Source: Sulfitobacter sp. SK011 (GTDB lineage Bacteria; Pseudomonadota; Alphaproteobacteria; Rhodobacterales; Rhodobacteraceae). Taken from it: DNA of 64,000 nt. The stretch spans positions 558,001 through 622,000 of the forward strand of contig NZ_CP025803.1 of NCBI RefSeq assembly GCF_003352065.1, written 5' to 3'. Both the position numbers and the translations under genes were made by a program. The notes under the pieces are model-generated. The model was not told where the DNA came from and did no database searches. It saw only the letters and a program-made list of their open reading frames with translations. This document shows, one piece after another, positions 52,330 through 61,378 of this stretch (position 1 is its first letter; every line of letters starts with the position of its first letter).

Positions 52330-54705
52330 CTATCCTACAGCCGCGATCCGGGGAATTTTTCGACCATGTGACAGCTCACTGGCGGATTGTACCAATGCAG
52401 ATGCGTTAATTCGGAAATGACGATACAGCTCGGCGATGGTTCCGGTCTGGCCAAAATGTTCGACGCCGTGCGGGATAGTCTGATGTCCGTGAACAGCCCC
52501 CAGCCAAGACAGCGTCGCCGGGTGACCATCAATCACCGTGATCAGGGCGCAATTGCGCGCCACATCTGCCAGCAGCGTTTCGATATGTGACTTAGCATCT
52601 TGAATGCCGTTTGCACGTGCCCGTTGCGCCGCCGTCCAGCCAGCATTTAATCGGTCTGCAGATGTCACGGCCAGAACGCCAACGTCGCGGCGGCCTTGGG
52701 CGATCTGCCCTGCCGCCTTGATAGCTTCCTGAGCCACAGCACCCTGATAAGCAATCACGATCTCGCAGTTCGGCCCCGGCTTGCGCAACCAATACGCGCC
52801 ATCAATGGCCCCTTGGCGAAAGGCATCGTCATGGCGCTTGCCGGGCTGCTCAATCGGGTTGGTGGTCAGTCGCAGATAGACCGAGCCGCCGGTTTCATCG
52901 CGCAGCCAGGTGCGTTCATCCGGGTCGCCCTCGCCATCACGTTGCAGATAGTCGAAGGCCCATTCCATGATCAATGCGAGTTCATCAGCAAAGGCAGGCT
53001 CAAACGCCGCCAGCCCGTCCTGGCTCATCCCGATCAGCGGCGAGGCGATGGATTGATGCGCGCCACCTTCAGGGGCCAGCGTCACACCCGATGGCGTGCC
53101 CACGATCATGAAGCGCGCATCCTGATAGCAGGCATAGTTCAGCGCATCGAGGCCACGCGACACAAACGGATCATAGACCGTACCGATGGGGATCAGTCTT
53201 TTGCCAAATACCGAATGCGACAACCCTGCCGCGCCAAGCAGCAGAAAGAGGTTCATCTCGGCGATGCCCAATTCGATATGCTGACCCTCGGGCGTAAACT
53301 CCCATTTCGCCGTGGAGGGAATGTTTTCCGCCTTGAACGTATCTTCCTGATGGGCACGCGCAAACAGCTTGCGCCGGTTGACCCACGGGCCAAGGTTGGT
53401 TGTTCCGGTCACATCGGGCGAGGTGGTGACGATGCGCTGCGCCAGCACAGAGTCGCCCTTGGAAAGATCATCCAGGATCTTGCCAAACGCCATCTGGGTA
53501 GAGATTTCTCGATCCGAGGACAAGGCAATCGCCGGAACATCAATAATATCATCCGTGTAACGACGGCGGCCTTTGGAGAAGAACGGCGTGTTGTTCAGCA
53601 TGTCCTCAAAGGCTGCGGGATCTGCGATAGTGGCAAATTTCTCCCACTCATCGCCCTCGGCCACACCCATGTATTTCTGCCATTCGGCCATCTGGGTCTT
53701 GTTCATCAGGCCTCCGTGATTGTCCTTGTGGCCTGCAATCGGCGTGCCCCAGCCCTTGATCGTATAGGCCAGAAAACAAACCGGGCGGTCATGATCAATC
53801 GACGCAAACGTTTCGGCCATGGTCTCGACGCAGTTGCCACCAAGGTTTTCCATCAAAGCGGCCAGCTCTTTATCGCTGCGCGCCTCGATCAGGGCGGTCA
53901 CATCACCCTGATCGCCCAAAGCATCCATCAGACGTTGCCGCCACACGGCCCCGCCCATGAAGGTCAGCGCGGAATAGAGCTGATTGGGACAAGCATCAAT
54001 CCACTTACGCAGCTTGTCACCACCGGGCTCAGCAAAGGCCGCCCGCTGCAGTACACCGTATTTGACCCGCACAACGTCCCAGCCGAAGGCGTCAAAGATC
54101 TGCTCAACACGCTGGAACAGCCCCTCGCGCACGATCCCGTCCAGCGATTGGCGGTTGTAGTCGATCACCCACCAACAATTGCGCAGATCGTTCTTCCAGC
54201 CTTCCTGCAGGGCCTCATAGATGTTGCCTTCGTCCAGTTCGGCGTCGCCTACCAGCGCAATCATCCGCCCCATCGGCGCGCCTTTGCCCCAGTCTTTCGC
54301 GCCAATGTAGTCCTGCACGATGGACGCAAAGGACGTGATCGCCACGCCCAGCCCCACCGAGCCGGTCGAAAAATCCACGTCATCCACGTCCTTGGTGCGG
54401 CTGGGATAGCTTTGCACCCCGCCAAAACCGCGGAAATTCTCCATCTTCTCGCGCGTTTGGTTGCCCATCAGGTATTGGATGGCGTGAAATATGGGCGAGG
54501 CATGCGGTTTGACCGCCACCCGGTCCTCGGGCTTGAGCGCCGAGAAATAAAGCGCCGTCATGATCGACACCATCGACGCCGAAGACGCCTGATGCCCACC
54601 CACCTTGATGCCATCGGCCTTAGGCCGAATGTGGTTGGCGTGGTGGATCATCCAATGCGACAGCCACAGCAAACGCTGTTCGATGGCTTTGAGGTCTTCG
54701 GACAT
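52330..54705 (-). CDS. mdeB: Homodimeric 2-oxoacid dehydrogenase E1-like protein (2-oxobutyrate type)
   Basis: A 791-residue thiamine-diphosphate enzyme of the AceE/transketolase family. The ThDP motif is LVGDAELDEGNIYEALQEGW ending in VIDYNRQSLDG. Other segments are FRGFGGVQSYPSRTKDVDDVDFSTGSVGLGVAI, HIELGIAEMNLFLLLGAAGL and TLAPEGGAHQSI. It lies 11 bases downstream of a methionine gamma-lyase gene. This is the mdeA-mdeB arrangement described in Pseudomonas putida, where MdeB is thought to oxidise 2-oxobutyrate from methionine to propionyl-CoA. Automatic naming may call it transketolase or pyruvate dehydrogenase E1. E2/E3 subunits are not in the window. Confidence 0.85.
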   Translation of the reverse strand: MSEDLKAIEQRLLWLSHWMIHHANHIRPKADGIKVGGHQASSASMVSIMTALYFSALKPEDRVAVKPHASPIFHAIQYLMGNQTREKMENFRGFGGVQSYPSRTKDVDDVDFSTGSVGLGVAITSFASIVQDYIGAKDWGKGAPMGRMIALVGDAELDEGNIYEALQEGWKNDLRNCWWVIDYNRQSLDGIVREGLFQRVEQIFDAFGWDVVRVKYGVLQRAAFAEPGGDKLRKWIDACPNQLYSALTFMGGAVWRQRLMDALGDQGDVTALIEARSDKELAALMENLGGNCVETMAETFASIDHDRPVCFLAYTIKGWGTPIAGHKDNHGGLMNKTQMAEWQKYMGVAEGDEWEKFATIADPAAFEDMLNNTPFFSKGRRRYTDDIIDVPAIALSSDREISTQMAFGKILDDLSKGDSVLAQRIVTTSPDVTGTTNLGPWVNRRKLFARAHQEDTFKAENIPSTAKWEFTPEGQHIELGIAEMNLFLLLGAAGLSHSVFGKRLIPIGTVYDPFVSRGLDALNYACYQDARFMIVGTPSGVTLAPEGGAHQSIASPLIGMSQDGLAAFEPAFADELALIMEWAFDYLQRDGEGDPDERTWLRDETGGSVYLRLTTNPIEQPGKRHDDAFRQGAIDGAYWLRKPGPNCEIVIAYQGAVAQEAIKAAGQIAQGRRDVGVLAVTSADRLNAGWTAAQRARANGIQDAKSHIETLLADVARNCALITVIDGHPATLSWLGAVHGHQTIPHGVEHFGQTGTIAELYRHFRINASALVQSASELSHGRKIPRIAAVG

Positions 54706-54716
54706 GTCGAATTTCC

Positions 54717-55922
54717 TTATGCAGCGTTACGGGTTTGCGGTTTGGGCAAAGCTTGTTCCAAATCGTAAATCACGTCATCAATCCCCTCGAGCCCGATGGA
54801 CAGGCGTACCAGCCCTTCGCTGATGCCGTGCAGGGCGCGTTCTTCGGGAGTGTAGGTGGAATGGGTCATGCTGGCCGGGTGCTGCACCAGCGTTTCCGCA
54901 TCGCCCAGTGACACAGCGCGGGTGATCAGTTGCAACCTATTCATCATCGCGCGCCCCGCCTCCAGACCGCCCTCCAGCTCAAACGCAATCATGCCACCAA
55001 ACTGCGCCATCTGTCTTTGGGCCACGTCATGCTGCTCAAAACTGGTTAACCCCGGATACCAGACTTTTTGCACGCCATGTGACTGCTCCAGCATCTCAGC
55101 AATAGTCGCGGCACTGGAGCAGTGCCGATCCATACGCAGTTCCAACGTTTTCAGGCCCCGCAGGATCAACATCGCATTAAACGGTGCCATCACGGCACCC
55201 GTCATATCCTTCATGCCATAGAGGCGAATTTCCGATACCAGTTCGGCAGAACCAACCAGCAGCCCCGCAACAACATCGCCATGGCCCCCCAGATATTTGG
55301 TGGCCGAGTGCAGCACAATATCTGCGCCATGTGTGATTGGCTGGGTCAGATAGGGTGTCGCATAGGTGTTATCGACAACAACAAGGGCCCCCTGCGCATG
55401 TGCGATATCGGACACGGCCCGAATATCCACCAGCCGCATATTGGGGTTCGCGGGTGTTTCAAAATACACCACCTTGGTCTTGTCGCTGATCGCGGCTGTC
55501 AGGTTTTCCGGCGTCGTCAAGTCGACATGGGTCACAGTGACTCCGAATTTCGCCAACCCGTGCTGCATGAACGAAAACGTGCAGCCATAGAGGGTTTTAT
55601 CCAGGATCACCTCGTCTCCGGGGGCTAGCAATGTCCACATGGTCGCGGTGATCGCCCCCATCCCCGACGCCAGCGCCAATCCGGCCTCGGCCCCCTCCAG
55701 CACTGCGATGCGGCGTTCCAGTAAATCACATGTTGGGTTGGAAATCCGCGAATAGATATGCCCTGCGCGATCCCCGGCAAACATCTCTCCGCCCGCTTCT
55801 GCCGTCTCAAAGGCAAAGGTTGATGTCAGATGCAACGGCGGCGTCAAAGCGCCTTCGTTCTCCATCGGGTCATAACCATGGTGGATGGCACGTGTGGAAA
55901 AGCTGTCTGGACGATTGCGCAT
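54717..55922 (-). CDS. mdeA: Methionine gamma-lyase
   Basis: A 401-residue PLP enzyme of the Cys/Met metabolism family that splits methionine into methanethiol, 2-oxobutyrate and ammonia. The PLP lysine is in [18 protein letters not shown], the phosphate-binding Tyr/Arg in [17 protein letters not shown], and [14 protein letters not shown] is present. The residue that sets gamma-lyases apart from cystathionine enzymes, the active-site Cys in [10 protein letters not shown] (Cys116 of the P. putida enzyme), is present. GGGAG lies seven bases before ATG 55922. It forms an operon with mdeB and is divergent from the Lrp-type regulator. Confidence 0.93.
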   Translation of the reverse strand: MRNRPDSFSTRAIHHGYDPMENEGALTPPLHLTSTFAFETAEAGGEMFAGDRAGHIYSRISNPTCDLLERRIAVLEGAEAGLALASGMGAITATMWTLLAPGDEVILDKTLYGCTFSFMQHGLAKFGVTVTHVDLTTPENLTAAISDKTKVVYFETPANPNMRLVDIRAVSDIAHAQGALVVVDNTYATPYLTQPITHGADIVLHSATKYLGGHGDVVAGLLVGSAELVSEIRLYGMKDMTGAVMAPFNAMLILRGLKTLELRMDRHCSSAATIAEMLEQSHGVQKVWYPGLTSFEQHDVAQRQMAQFGGMIAFELEGGLEAGRAMMNRLQLITRAVSLGDAETLVQHPASMTHSTYTPEERALHGISEGLVRLSIGLEGIDDVIYDLEQALPKPQTRNAA

Positions 55923-55931
55923 TGGATGGCT

Positions 55932-55945
55932 CCCTGGTTTCAGGG
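55932..55945 (-). promoter_or_regulatory. Small hairpin covering the mdeA ribosome-binding site
   Basis: On the minus strand CCCTG-AAAC-CAGGG folds into a 5-bp stem whose second arm contains most of the GGGAG ribosome site of mdeA. Nearby the 10-base palindrome TATTGCAATA (55953-55962) may be a regulator site. Both are short and unproven. Confidence 0.3.
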
Positions 55946-55989
55946 ATCATAATATTGCAATAGGACAGCAGAAGATTTTAAATTATGCT

Positions 55990-56018
55990 TTGAATGGTAT
56001 ATATATTGGCACTATATG
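55990..56018 (+). promoter_or_regulatory. Promoter of mdeR giving an almost leaderless transcript
   Basis: TTGAAT (55990-55995), 17 bases, TATATG (56013-56018). Transcription would start near 56025, one base before the ATG at 56026, and no ribosome site is present ahead of that ATG. The region is markedly A+T rich compared with the surroundings. Confidence 0.5.
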
Positions 56019-56025
56019 CTAATAA

Positions 56026-56493
56026 ATGAAAAAAATAGACAATAAAGATCAACAGATCATCCGAGCGCTGCAGCGAAATGGTCGCATGACGAATCAAGAC
56101 TTGGCGGCAGAGGTAAACCTGTCTCCTTCTCCCTGTCTTAGGCGGCTCAAGCTGCTGGAACAAAGCGGAGTGATCACGGGTTACAGTGCCAACATTGATG
56201 CGGATGCCTATGGGCTACCGGTCACTGTATTTGTTCATATCAAACTGGAAAGCCACACAGAGGCTAAGGTCAAGCAATTTGAAGCAGACATCGCGCGCGT
56301 AGATCAGGTTCTGGAATGCTTTGTCATGACTGGCGTATCGGACTACTTGCTTCGCGTGGTTGTGGTCGATCTTGCAGATTACGAAAATTTCGTACGTCGA
56401 AAGCTGCATTCTATTGGCAGTATCGCATCCATCGACAGCAGTTTTGTCTATGGTGTCGTTAAGAAAACAAACGTGTTTCCAACTATCAGGTAA
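56026..56493 (+). CDS. mdeR: Lrp/AsnC family regulator of methionine catabolism
   Basis: A 155-residue Lrp-type regulator. The N-terminal helix-turn-helix is DQQIIRALQRNGRMTNQDLAAEVNLSPSPCLRRLKLLEQSGVI, and the C-terminal RAM ligand domain is seen in VFVHIKLESHTEAKVKQFEADIARVDQVLECFVMTGVSDYLLRVVV. It is divergent from mdeA-mdeB, the same arrangement as mdeR in P. putida, where the regulator activates the lyase genes in response to methionine. Its promoter predicts a leaderless mRNA, in line with the missing ribosome site. Function by context; the family itself is certain. Confidence 0.9.
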   Translation: MKKIDNKDQQIIRALQRNGRMTNQDLAAEVNLSPSPCLRRLKLLEQSGVITGYSANIDADAYGLPVTVFVHIKLESHTEAKVKQFEADIARVDQVLECFVMTGVSDYLLRVVVVDLADYENFVRRKLHSIGSIASIDSSFVYGVVKKTNVFPTIR

Positions 56494-56621
56494 TGTTGGT
56501 TGGCAGTTAACAAGAGTTGATTAGCAGACATTGGCGCAGTCGAAGTGAAAGACCGGCCTTATGTATCAAACGCACCAACAATCTAGCTGAACAATCTGCC
56601 CACGCGAACCCATAATGCGGT

Positions 56622-56813
56622 ATGCGGAAAACCTTTCACGGACTTATCAGAAAGCGCGGTGAAATCGCAGGCCAGCACAAGGCCGCTGTGAAGGTCGCAA
56701 ACGCCCTCAAAGGCGATCTGGACGCCATAGACCGCGCACTGGTACTGTGTGGCTATGAGGACGACCCCGCCGGCATAGCGCCGCGTAGTAAGTACAAGCA
56801 GCTATTCGGGCGG
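56622..56813 (+). pseudogene. 5' remnant of a conserved hypothetical gene
   Basis: The first ~64 codons read MRKTFHGLIRKRGEIAGQHK, AVKVANALKGDLDAIDRALV, LCGYEDDPAGIAPRSKYK and QLFGR. I recognise this as the N-terminal half of a small coiled-coil protein common in Rhodobacteraceae, sometimes found beside mobile genes. After LFGR the resemblance stops, at a hairpin belonging to the convergent sulfatase gene, and the frame continues only as antisense of that gene. So the 3' part has been lost, apparently where the sulfatase locus joins. Family recall is from memory; no database check. Confidence 0.6.
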
Positions 56814-56829
56814 GTTCAAGTGGCCCGCC
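56809..56829 (-). terminator. Hairpin after the sulfatase operon
   Basis: GGCGGG (56809-56814) pairs with CCCGCC (56824-56829) over a 9-base loop, 12 bases past the stop of the minus-strand sulfatase. GC-rich, no T-run; a probable transcript end for the sulfatase/TRAP operon. Confidence 0.5.
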
Positions 56830-56840
56830 GGCATAGAGCT

Positions 56841-58403
56841 TCACTTCTTCGCGTCGCGGGGAAACTGCGGCGGTGTGACTGGCACATAAGGGAAACGTCC
56901 GCGTTGCTTGGTTGCGGTTGTGCTGGGGTCGGTGCCGCCACGGACATAAACTTTGCCGGGATCATAATCGGGTCCGAAGTCCCAGGTCGGGAAGCGGCCG
57001 TGCTTCATGGCGTCATGAACGAACATGCGTTTTTTCTGCGAGTTGCGTATCCGCACTTCCAGGTCCGCCTCGTCCCACCGCTCCATCATGGCAGCGAACA
57101 TGCGTTCGATCTGAGCTTGATGCTCAGGCGCGTCCGCAAGGTTGGTCAGCTCCAGTGGGTCAGCTTCCGTGTCAAAGAACATCTTGGGATCGGTACGCGT
57201 GTAGACCAGTTTTTTCGCCCCTTCGATCATGATGAACGCAGGGCCATAAAGGCTTTCGCCGGTGGATTCGATGAAAACGCGGTCATCAGGGCCGTTGCGT
57301 TCCGGTCGGTCCAGCAGGCTGCGTCCATCGTGAGGCGCGACATAACTATCGAAGCTGCCGCCGCTGGCGATATCGGTGAATGTCGGCATCAGATCAACGA
57401 GCGAGGCCAGCGCCTCCTCGCGATGACCGGCCTTGACGCCGGGGCCTTGCATGATCATCGGCACACGTAGCGAGGCCTCATAGGGATTGAATTTGAACCA
57501 CATGCCACGTTCACCCAGCATTTCGCCGTGATCCGAGATCAGGAAAACATACGTATTGTCCAATTGCCCAATGCTTTCCAGCGTTTCGATCAGCCCGCCG
57601 ACGAGTTCGTCAATATGGGTAACCATGGCGAAATAGGCGCGGCGTGAATTGTGCAGCTGTTCCGGTGTGATGTCGAATTCGTCCTGCCGGATGGTCATGA
57701 AATAGCGCTGCGACCAGGGGTCCCGCTCCTCGTAGGGGATAAAGGGCACTTCGGGTTCGGGGATGTCACGGCCTTCGTACATGTCCCAGTATTTGCGGCC
57801 TGCGACGAACGGATTGTGCGGTTGTGTGAATGAGACGTGCAGCATGAACGGGCGGTCGTCGGTGGATCGCGCGTGATCATAAAGCTCTTTACGGGCTGCG
57901 ATGAACACCTCTTCGTCGTAGTCCAGTTGCAGGTTCCGTTCGCAAGAACCGGATTCAACCACGCTGAGCAGGCTCATGACCGAGGGGGCATAGGCCTCAT
58001 CCGTTTTGTCCCAGTCCATCGTCCAGGCAAAATCGGACGGATAGATATCGGTGGTCAGGCGTTCCTCGAACCCGTGCAGTTGGTCCGGCCCGACAAAATG
58101 CATCTTGCCCGAAAGCGTTGTCTTGTAGCCAAGTTTCCGCAGGTAATGGGCATAGGTCGGTTCAGACGGCAGAAACTCGGCCCCGTTGTCGAAAACGCCG
58201 ACATCCGAGGGCAGCCGCCCGGTCATCATCGAGGCGCGCGAGGGGCCGCAGACCGGGTTGTTGCAATAGCTGTTGGCAAAGGTCGTCCCATTCGCAGCCA
58301 ATTTGTCGATGTTCGGTGTGATCGCATAGGGCTTGCCGTAAGCGGAAAGGCAAAGTGCGGTCATCTGGTCGGCTTGAATTACGAGGATGTTGGGGCGTGT
58401 CAT
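56841..58403 (-). CDS. Cytoplasmic type I sulfatase (choline-sulfatase-like)
   Basis: A 520-residue arylsulfatase-family enzyme. The formylglycine motif is Cys52-Gly-Pro-Ser-Arg56 in CGPSRASMMTGRLP. Metal-binding residues are in VIQADQM (start), LSGKMHFVGPDQLHGFEER and LISDHGEMLGERGMWFK. The overall pattern, including late RIRNSQKKRMFV, is like choline sulfatases, but the substrate is not certain. There is no signal peptide, so it acts in the cytoplasm on an imported sulfate ester. It is the last gene of a minus-strand operon after TRAP transporter genes. A second sulfatase of the same group lies at the other end of the locus. AAGGA precedes ATG 58403. Confidence 0.9.
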   Translation of the reverse strand: MTRPNILVIQADQMTALCLSAYGKPYAITPNIDKLAANGTTFANSYCNNPVCGPSRASMMTGRLPSDVGVFDNGAEFLPSEPTYAHYLRKLGYKTTLSGKMHFVGPDQLHGFEERLTTDIYPSDFAWTMDWDKTDEAYAPSVMSLLSVVESGSCERNLQLDYDEEVFIAARKELYDHARSTDDRPFMLHVSFTQPHNPFVAGRKYWDMYEGRDIPEPEVPFIPYEERDPWSQRYFMTIRQDEFDITPEQLHNSRRAYFAMVTHIDELVGGLIETLESIGQLDNTYVFLISDHGEMLGERGMWFKFNPYEASLRVPMIMQGPGVKAGHREEALASLVDLMPTFTDIASGGSFDSYVAPHDGRSLLDRPERNGPDDRVFIESTGESLYGPAFIMIEGAKKLVYTRTDPKMFFDTEADPLELTNLADAPEHQAQIERMFAAMMERWDEADLEVRIRNSQKKRMFVHDAMKHGRFPTWDFGPDYDPGKVYVRGGTDPSTTATKQRGRFPYVPVTPPQFPRDAKK

Positions 58404-58466
58404 GGGATTTCCTTGCGCAAGTGTCTCCGCCCGAACGCAGGCCCGGGCGGAGTTGGGAGGGGTGAA

Positions 58467-59438
58467 TTATCCGCTGGTGCGGGTCACGAATTCCTCGATG
58501 CCGGGCACACCGATCTCACGGTAGTATTTCAGCGCGCCGGGGTGCAGTGGGGCACCAAACCCGTTCAAGACAGTTTCCTTTGACACCCGGCCAAAGGCAG
58601 GATGCACGCCGGCCAACATGTCGAGGTTTTCAAAAATCGCCTTGGTCATCTCGTAAACGCGATCCTCGGACACATCCGCCGAGATCACCAACCCGTTGGC
58701 AAGTCCGTAGCTGGGCGTTTCACCCGGCACGTCTTCATAGGTGCCACCGGGGATTGTGAGCCGGAAATAGGGTGGATACTTGGCGTTGAGATCGGCGAAA
58801 AACGCGTCGGAGATCGGGATCAGCTTCATGTCGCGCTGCGCGGACAGTTTGATTACCGGCGGCAGCGGGAAAGAGCCGTTCCAAAGCGCCGCGTCGATGT
58901 TGCCGTCGCTCAGCATGTCCACCATGTCGCCAAGACGCACGCGGAAGGCTTCGAAGTCCTCGCCCGCGACCATACCCATCAGCGCATTTGCGTCCAGCAT
59001 CGACACACCACCTGGCTGACCCATGCCGACCCGCTTGCCTTTCAGATCCTCGACCGAATTGATCGGGCCGCCTTCTAGGGCGATGATATGCATTCCAACC
59101 GGTGCGATGGACATCCAGGACAGGATCTTGCCGGGCTCGGTGCCTTCATATGGCCCCGTCGCCGCCCAAGCTTCGTAAGAGGACAGCGAGGTTGCCATCG
59201 ACGCCTCGATCTCACCATCCTGCAGTAGTTTGATGTTGGCGACGTAGCCTTTGGTCTCCTCCGCCGTGGCTTCAATGCCGTCGACGTTCTTGTTGATGAC
59301 ATCGGCGATGCCAGCCGACCACGTGTAGGCCGTACAGCCGACCGGGCAGGACCCGATGGACAGGAATTCGGCGTGGGCCGCGACCGGTGCAAGAACTGTG
59401 GCCGCCGCAAGCAGGGTGTTTCTAAGCGTATATTTCAT
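58467..59438 (-). CDS. TAXI-type TRAP transporter solute-binding protein
   Basis: A 323-residue periplasmic binding protein with signal peptide MKYTLRNTLLAAATVLAPVAAHA. The TAXI pattern is FLSIGSCPVGCTAYTWSAGIADVINKN, with later KGKRVGMGQPGGVSMLDANALM and DGNIDAALWNGSFPLPPVI. Two cysteines lie close together in GSCPVGC, possibly a disulfide. It overlaps the TRAP permease stop by ATGA and has GGGAG upstream. TAXI proteins bind small organic anions; the flanking sulfatases suggest an organosulfate ligand here. Confidence 0.9.
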   Translation of the reverse strand: MKYTLRNTLLAAATVLAPVAAHAEFLSIGSCPVGCTAYTWSAGIADVINKNVDGIEATAEETKGYVANIKLLQDGEIEASMATSLSSYEAWAATGPYEGTEPGKILSWMSIAPVGMHIIALEGGPINSVEDLKGKRVGMGQPGGVSMLDANALMGMVAGEDFEAFRVRLGDMVDMLSDGNIDAALWNGSFPLPPVIKLSAQRDMKLIPISDAFFADLNAKYPPYFRLTIPGGTYEDVPGETPSYGLANGLVISADVSEDRVYEMTKAIFENLDMLAGVHPAFGRVSKETVLNGFGAPLHPGALKYYREIGVPGIEEFVTRTSG

Positions 59439-61378
59439 TGGATATCTCCCTTTGAAGTTAAATTGACCGGTTCTGATCCGATTTCTGTTGTTTTTGTTGT
59501 GTGAGCTGTGCCCTTGCGCATGTGCCAGACGATCAGTCCTACTGCGACCAGCACCGCCAAAGCGTCTAATCGCCAGTCCGAGCTTACGAACAACAAGGCT
59601 GCCAAGGCAAAGCCAAGCCGTTCAATGATACTGAGGCGGTAGGCGAATACGCCCATCATCGCGATGCTGGCGCATACGCCGCCGGCAATTGCGGTGAGGA
59701 ATGACAATACGACTTGGACCCAAGTGACGTCTATCCCCAGAAGGGCGGGATCATAGACGAAGAAATAGGGCACCGCGAAGGCACCCATGCCGAACTGGCA
59801 AGCCAGCACAGCGATCTTTAGCGGATTACCCTGCGAGATCGAAGCCGCCGCGTAGGCCGCGAGCGCGACAGGAGGCGTGATTGAGGACAACATCGCGGAA
59901 TAGAGCACGAAAAGATGTGCCGCCAGAAGCCCGACGCCCAGATCAACAAGCGCAGGTGCGACCAACGTCGCCACAAGGATGTAGGCCGCTGCCGTGGGCA
60001 GACCCATCCCAAGGATCAGGCAGGTAAGCATGGTCAGCACCAATGCCAGCGGAAGATGCCCGCCAGACAGCAGTACGACGAGGGTCGAAAATTTCAGGCC
60101 GACGCCGGTGAGTGTGATAATCCCGATAATGCACCCTGCCGCAGCACAAGCCAGCGCCACAGGGATAACAGCATTGGCCGCCGCAACTGCAGTCTCGACC
60201 ATTCGGCGCGGTGTTTGTGCCGATGCCCGGCTGAAGAAACTGACGATCACCGATGCCGCCACGGCCCAGAAGGATGACAGCATGATCGAATAGCCGTTCA
60301 GCAGCATGCCGACAAAGACCGGCAGCGGTGCCAACAGGTAGGACCGTCTTAAAATGGATTGCCAATCGGTGATCGAATCTGCGTCGCGCAGTAGGGGAAT
60401 GTTCCGTTTGACTGCTTCGAAATGCACCATCGCCAGCAGGACCGCATAGAAGATCACCGCGGGCAGAAAGGCCGCTTTGGCGATGGTCAGGTAGGATGTC
60501 GAGGTAAACTCGGCCATGATGAATGCAGCGGCACCCATGACGGGCGGCATCAACTGCCCACCGGTGGAGGCGACAGCTTCGATGGCTCCGGCGGCTTCCT
60601 TGCGATATCCGCTTTTACGCATCAGTGGGATCGAGATCGGACCGGTGGTCAACACATTGGCCACGGCAGTGCCCGAGATCATCCCCATCAGGCTGGATCC
60701 GACGACGGCGGCTTTTGCCGGCCCGGCGCGCATCCTGCCCGTCAGCCCAGTGGCAAAGTCCATCAGCACCTGTCCCGCGCCGGTCTTTTCCAAAAGCGCA
60801 CCCAACACAACGACCCCGGTGACAAAAGTGGCGCTGACACCCAAAGGTGTACCGAAGATACCACCGCCGCCCAGATAAAGTTGCGCGGTCACCCGTTTTA
60901 GGGAATAGCCCCGATGCGCCAGGCCGTCAGGCAGATAAGACCCAAGCAGCCCATAGGCGATGAAGATCGCCGCCAGGATCACGATGGGCCAGCCAATGGT
61001 CCGGCGGCATGCATCAAACAGCGCGATCACCAGAATAACGGCAAAGATGATCTCAAGCCCGGTGATTTCGCCCCAACGGTCGTTGATGGCGTCAAAATTG
61101 AAGATGTGATGTCCGGTCGCGATAATGCCCGCAGTCAGAACAACCACTATCCAAAGCGTTTGCAGGGTCCGCGACGGGCTGCTTGCCCCTTTGTCATTCA
61201 ATGACGTACGCAGGGCCGCCACATACACCAGCGCCATCACCAGAAGCAGATGAGCACTGCGCTGAAGCCCGTCCGGAAAAACACCGAAATACGCGGTGTA
61301 AAGCGTCAGGCTGACCAGCAGCAAAGACACGATGCCGATGGTCCAGTCGAAAAACCTGTCTGGCAATGCGCTAAGCAT
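59435..61378 (-). CDS. TRAP transporter permease, fused 4TM-12TM (TAXI type)
   Basis: A 647-residue polytopic protein combining the small (DctQ-like) and large (DctM-like) TRAP subunits, as usual for TAXI systems. Features are LIILAAIFIAYGLLGSYLPDGLAHRG, GALLEKTGAGQVLMDFATGLTGRMRAGPAKAAVVGSSLMGMISGTAVANVLTTG and LILGMGLPTAAAYILVATLVAPAL. ATG 61378 is chosen: AAAGG lies eight bases upstream and the gene then overlaps the ROK stop by 8 bases. ATG 61396 and GTG 61408 lack a ribosome site. Driven by an ion gradient with the binding protein encoded next. Confidence 0.92.
   Translation of the reverse strand: MLSALPDRFFDWTIGIVSLLLVSLTLYTAYFGVFPDGLQRSAHLLLVMALVYVAALRTSLNDKGASSPSRTLQTLWIVVVLTAGIIATGHHIFNFDAINDRWGEITGLEIIFAVILVIALFDACRRTIGWPIVILAAIFIAYGLLGSYLPDGLAHRGYSLKRVTAQLYLGGGGIFGTPLGVSATFVTGVVVLGALLEKTGAGQVLMDFATGLTGRMRAGPAKAAVVGSSLMGMISGTAVANVLTTGPISIPLMRKSGYRKEAAGAIEAVASTGGQLMPPVMGAAAFIMAEFTSTSYLTIAKAAFLPAVIFYAVLLAMVHFEAVKRNIPLLRDADSITDWQSILRRSYLLAPLPVFVGMLLNGYSIMLSSFWAVAASVIVSFFSRASAQTPRRMVETAVAAANAVIPVALACAAAGCIIGIITLTGVGLKFSTLVVLLSGGHLPLALVLTMLTCLILGMGLPTAAAYILVATLVAPALVDLGVGLLAAHLFVLYSAMLSSITPPVALAAYAAASISQGNPLKIAVLACQFGMGAFAVPYFFVYDPALLGIDVTWVQVVLSFLTAIAGGVCASIAMMGVFAYRLSIIERLGFALAALLFVSSDWRLDALAVLVAVGLIVWHMRKGTAHTTKTTEIGSEPVNLTSKGDIQ

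Noticed and set aside
52696-54768. 690-residue plus-strand open frame
   Set aside because: It lies wholly antisense to mdeB, whose protein has clear ThDP enzyme motifs; the plus-strand product shows no family features and is a by-product of GC-rich codon use.
55923-56025. SAM or methionine riboswitch upstream of mdeA
   Set aside because: The leader is far too short and contains only a 5-bp hairpin; no riboswitch core is visible.
56814-57470. Continuation of the plus-strand frame that starts at 56622
   Set aside because: Beyond about 56813 it only mirrors the sulfatase coding strand; only the first ~64 codons look like real protein.
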